Position numbers and translations under genes: made by a program. A DNA stretch of 7,283 bases from JALYUA01 sp039931865 (GTDB taxonomy: Bacteria; Acidobacteriota; Thermoanaerobaculia; UBA5066; Gp7-AA6), in contig JBDTRB010000155.1 in NCBI GenBank assembly GCA_039931865.1, positions 1-7,283 of the forward strand. Reading direction: 5' to 3'. Of the stretch, positions 5,243 through 7,283 are shown one piece after another (the first letter of the stretch is position 1; each line of letters starts with the position of its first letter). Under the pieces are notes generated by a model. It saw only the letters and a list, made by a program, of their open reading frames with translations. It did not search any database and was not told where the DNA came from.

Positions 5243-5293
5243 GGGACTTCCTTTCTTTGGGGAGCGACCCTGCGCACGAGCTGCGCGTTCGCG

Positions 5294-5314
5294 ATGAGAA
5301 CCTTATGAGAACCT
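5294..5314 (-). repeat. Two 10-bp direct repeats at 11-bp period, regulator-site-like
   Basis: ATGAGAACCT occurs at 5294-5303 and again at 5305-5314. Read on the minus strand, this is AGGTTCTCAT twice, separated by one A. The 11-bp period puts both copies on the same DNA face. TTCTCAT, four bases, TTCTCAT has the same layout as sites for PhoB/OmpR-type response regulators, and each heptamer agrees with CTGTCAT at five of seven positions. It lies 52 bases upstream of the GlsB-like start. It may control that gene or the divergent OmpA-like gene. Confidence 0.5.
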
Positions 5315-5410
5315 GGAACCGAAAACCGTTGTCGACAGACTACATCCGATTTCCGGGTCCCCCGCGGGTATCTCCGCGCCTGAACCCCCTCGGACGGGCG
5401 CGCATCTTGC

Positions 5411-5439
5411 TTGTACGCTCGGAGACAACGTCAAATGAT
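5411..5439 (+). promoter_or_regulatory. Candidate promoter of the OmpA-family gene
   Basis: TTGTAC (5411-5416) and AATGAT (5434-5439) are separated by 17 bases and match the -35 and -10 consensus at three and four of six positions. They lie in the AT-richest part of the intergenic region. The leader would be about 45 bases, contain the 12-bp repeat at 5438-5461, and end with AAGGAG (5478-5483) six bases before the ATG at 5490. Confidence 0.35.
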
Positions 5440-5461
5440 TCGACGATTCATTCGAGGATTC
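5438..5461 (+). repeat. Tandem 12-bp repeat in the OmpA-family gene leader
   Basis: ATTCGACGATTC (5438-5449) is followed directly by ATTCGAGGATTC (5450-5461), identical except for one base at position 7. The pair overlaps the likely transcription start region and ends 28 bases before the start codon, so it could be an operator or an RNA-level site. Confidence 0.5.
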
Positions 5462-5489
5462 AATAGAGGTTGACCCCAAGGAGACTCGT

Positions 5490-7214
5490 ATGACGAAAAG
5501 ATTTTCGGCCGCACTGTTTCTGGCTCTCGCCTATGCCTCTGGCGCCCTGGCGTTCGAAGTCACGCTGAACACCGTGCAGTTCCCCGAGAGAAAGAGCGTG
5601 GACGTTCCGTTCATCTCCACTCGACGCGCTCCCACCGGGGCGACGCTCGAAGGCGACGTGGAAGCGAAAGGGCCATCGGCCCGGATCGACCTCGAATTCA
5701 GGAATCTCGCGCCCGCGGTGATGTTCGGCGGGCAGATCAACAGCTACGTGGTCTGGGCCGTCGCGCGGGACGGGAGCGCTCAGAACCTGGGCGAGCTGTG
5801 GAGCCGCGATGAAAATGGGAAAAACCGATTTCAGACGGGCCTCAAGGAGTTCGCGATCCTGGTGACGGCCGAGCCGATCCCGGGAATGTCGCGGCCTTCG
5901 GACCTCGTAGTTTTCGTCTCGCAGCCGGTGAAATCGAAATACGCAAAGAATTCCGCCTTCAGCTTCTCGACGTTCCGACCCGCGGTGTCGCGGGACGTCG
6001 AAACTGTCGGAGCGCTGCGATACCGCGAGCACGAGCCGCTCGAGCTCTACCAGGCGCGTCGGATCTACCAGACGGCGGAGCGCGCCGGGATCGCGAACTA
6101 CGACGCCCGGTCGATGGAAGAGGCGAGGACCACGCTCGCCCAGGCCGCGAACACGGCAAGCGGTGGCGGGAGCAGCCGCGTCGTCGCGGACTACTCGCGC
6201 CGGACGGTCAGTCTCGTGAGCACCGCGGCGCGCGCGATGTGGAAGGCAGTCGCTGAGAGGGAGGAGGCGGAGATCGCCGCCGGGCGTCGGGCGGAGCTCG
6301 ACGCGCTCGGACGGCAGGCCGCCCGGGCGGAGCGCACCGCCGCCGAGGCGGAGGTCGCGCGCCGTCAGGCGGAGATGCAGCGGGACTCGGCCGCGCGCGC
6401 GCAGTCGGAGTCCGAGGCGACCGCGGAGCGGCTCGCGCGCGAGAAGCAGGAAGCCGAACGGACCACGATGGCGTCCGACGAAGCGCGCCGGCAGGCGGAA
6501 GACGCCTCGCGCCGCGCCGAGGAATCGTCACGCCGTTCGGAAGAGCTGCGCCGCCAGGCCGAAGAAGAGAAGCAGACCGCCGAGAGGGCGCAGGCCGACG
6601 CGTCCCGGCAGACCGCCGCGCTCGAAGAGCAGAGAAACGCGGCGGAACGCGCTCGCGCCGAGGCCGCGCGTCAGGCTGCCGAGCTCGAGACCGAGAAGAC
6701 CCGGCTCTCCGCCGACAAGACTCAGCTCTCCGCCGAGAAGGAATCTCTCGCGGCGGACCGCGACCGTGTCCAGAAGGATCGGGACGCACTGCAGCAGCGG
6801 CTCTCCGGCGCTCTGGCAGGGGTCGCCACCACCCGCACGACCGCGCGCGGGATCGTCGTGAGCCTGCCGGGGATTCTCTTCGAGACCGGCCGCTCCAGGC
6901 TGAAGACGTCGGCGCAGGTCGCGCTGGCCAAGATGGCAGGCGTGCTCTCGGTTTTCCCGGACATGAACCTGCGCGTCGAGGGATACACCGATGCGACCGG
7001 CACGGCCGCGGTCAACACGAAGCTGTCGCGCAACCGAGCTGCGGCCGTGTCGGCGTTTCTGCAGAAACAGGGGATCGGAAGCTCGAGGATCACGGCGGAG
7101 GGTTATGGCCCTCAGTACCCGGTGGCCTCGAACACCACCCCCGCCGGTCGCGCGCGAAACCGGCGCGTCGAGGTGGTCCTGGCCGAGGGTGTCGTCGCGA
7201 CCCCGGCTCCGTAA
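5490..7214 (+). CDS. OmpA-family outer-membrane/periplasmic protein with long coiled coil
   Basis: A 574-residue exported protein. Residues 1-21 are a Sec signal peptide (TKR, hydrophobic core, ASGALA), with cleavage probably before F22 and no lipobox. Residues about 22-162 look beta-rich and match no family I can name. Residues about 184-258 (LYQARRIYQTAERAG... onward) resemble DUF4398-type helical repeats. Residues about 258-438 form a highly charged Ala/Glu/Arg coiled coil with recurrent RRQAE units, ending in five exact heptads (404-438) with Leu or Val at the third position. Residues about 450-566 are an OmpA C-terminal domain. LFETGRSRL is the entry strand, and TDATG (D501) and LSRNRA (R516) sit 15 residues apart, as in OmpA D241/R256, which bind meso-diaminopimelate of peptidoglycan. 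The likely role is a tether or spacer between wall and envelope. The start is fixed by AAGGAG six bases upstream. It is a single gene followed by a hairpin at 7239-7277. Confidence 0.93.
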   Translation: MTKRFSAALFLALAYASGALAFEVTLNTVQFPERKSVDVPFISTRRAPTGATLEGDVEAKGPSARIDLEFRNLAPAVMFGGQINSYVVWAVARDGSAQNLGELWSRDENGKNRFQTGLKEFAILVTAEPIPGMSRPSDLVVFVSQPVKSKYAKNSAFSFSTFRPAVSRDVETVGALRYREHEPLELYQARRIYQTAERAGIANYDARSMEEARTTLAQAANTASGGGSSRVVADYSRRTVSLVSTAARAMWKAVAEREEAEIAAGRRAELDALGRQAARAERTAAEAEVARRQAEMQRDSAARAQSESEATAERLAREKQEAERTTMASDEARRQAEDASRRAEESSRRSEELRRQAEEEKQTAERAQADASRQTAALEEQRNAAERARAEAARQAAELETEKTRLSADKTQLSAEKESLAADRDRVQKDRDALQQRLSGALAGVATTRTTARGIVVSLPGILFETGRSRLKTSAQVALAKMAGVLSVFPDMNLRVEGYTDATGTAAVNTKLSRNRAAAVSAFLQKQGIGSSRITAEGYGPQYPVASNTTPAGRARNRRVEVVLAEGVVATPAP

Positions 7215-7238
7215 GAGAGTCGGGGCGGGAGGGGTAAG

Positions 7239-7277
7239 ACCAGGGCGCGGGCGCGGGCGCGGACCATGCGCCCTGGT
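7239..7277 (+). terminator. Terminator-like hairpin with GGGCGC triple repeat
   Basis: ACCAGGGCGC (7239-7248) pairs perfectly with GCGCCCTGGT (7268-7277), 24 bases after the OmpA-family stop. The 19-base loop contains further copies of GGGCGC, three in tandem at 7243-7260. The following bases are GGTTTC and then the window ends, so a T-tract can be neither confirmed nor excluded. Confidence 0.65.
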
Positions 7278-7283
7278 GGTTTC

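Noticed and set aside
5330..5337. Palindrome TGTCGACA as an operator
   Set aside because: A single 8-bp palindrome without a second copy or promoter alignment is weak evidence.
5315..5341. Extracytoplasmic-function sigma promoter (GGAACC ... GTC)
   Set aside because: The gap between GGAACC and GTC is only ten bases, too short for such promoters, and no better -10 lies at the right distance.
6208..6789. A 193-codon minus-strand frame in the OmpA-family coiled-coil region
   Set aside because: Arg/Pro/Ala-rich composition expected from the complement of Ala/Glu/Arg repeat codons, with no start signals.

Overview
The window is GC-rich chromosomal DNA from a free-living bacterium. It ends inside a gene on the left and just after a gene on the right. 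The IPTL-type C-terminal sorting tail, the Thr/Pro-rich surface spacer, the OmpA-like protein with a long Ala/Arg/Glu-rich coiled coil, and the TANNNT-type -10 boxes placed almost on the start codons all suggest Acidobacteriota (a Thermoanaerobaculia-like lineage) or a neighbouring deep phylum. This placement is inference. No marker gene in the window fixes the phylum. No transposase, integrase, CRISPR array or phage gene is present.

Layout, left to right. Bases 1-293 hold the 3' end of an exported protein with a Thr/Pro spacer and a C-terminal anchoring signal, closed by a very strong hairpin (301-340). A -10 box (343-348) directly abuts that hairpin. It serves a two-gene operon: a 70-residue, eight-cysteine FYVE/RING-like zinc protein (355-567), overlapping by four bases a CLC-family chloride channel or transporter with two CBS domains and a TrkA-C domain (564-2612). 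Next is a c-di-GMP phosphodiesterase with a degenerate GGDEF and an intact EAL domain (2672-3991), then tRNA-Val(UAC) (4041-4115).

Bases 4130-4849 are a compact three-gene cassette behind a good TTGACA promoter that sits inside inverted repeats. It encodes a 70-residue XRE/Cro-type regulator and two small proteins of 73 and 74 residues with the same two-helix membrane layout. The genes overlap or nearly touch, so this looks like a self-regulated unit. Its function is unknown, and it is the best candidate here for something undescribed.

A minus-strand GlsB/YeaQ/YmgE stress membrane protein (4973-5242) diverges from a plus-strand OmpA-family protein (5490-7214). Their 247-base shared intergenic region carries two separate short tandem direct repeats that look like regulator binding sites. 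The OmpA-family protein has a signal peptide, a beta-type N-terminal domain, a helical region, a long coiled coil and a peptidoglycan-binding OmpA domain. It is followed by a terminator-like hairpin containing three GGGCGC units.

Most of the encoded functions concern the cell envelope: a surface-anchored protein, ion transport, small membrane proteins and a wall-to-outer-membrane tether. One c-di-GMP turnover enzyme adds lifestyle signalling. Only the operons named above are supported by gene spacing. The long reading frames that run antisense or out of frame across these genes are products of high-GC codon bias and are not annotated.
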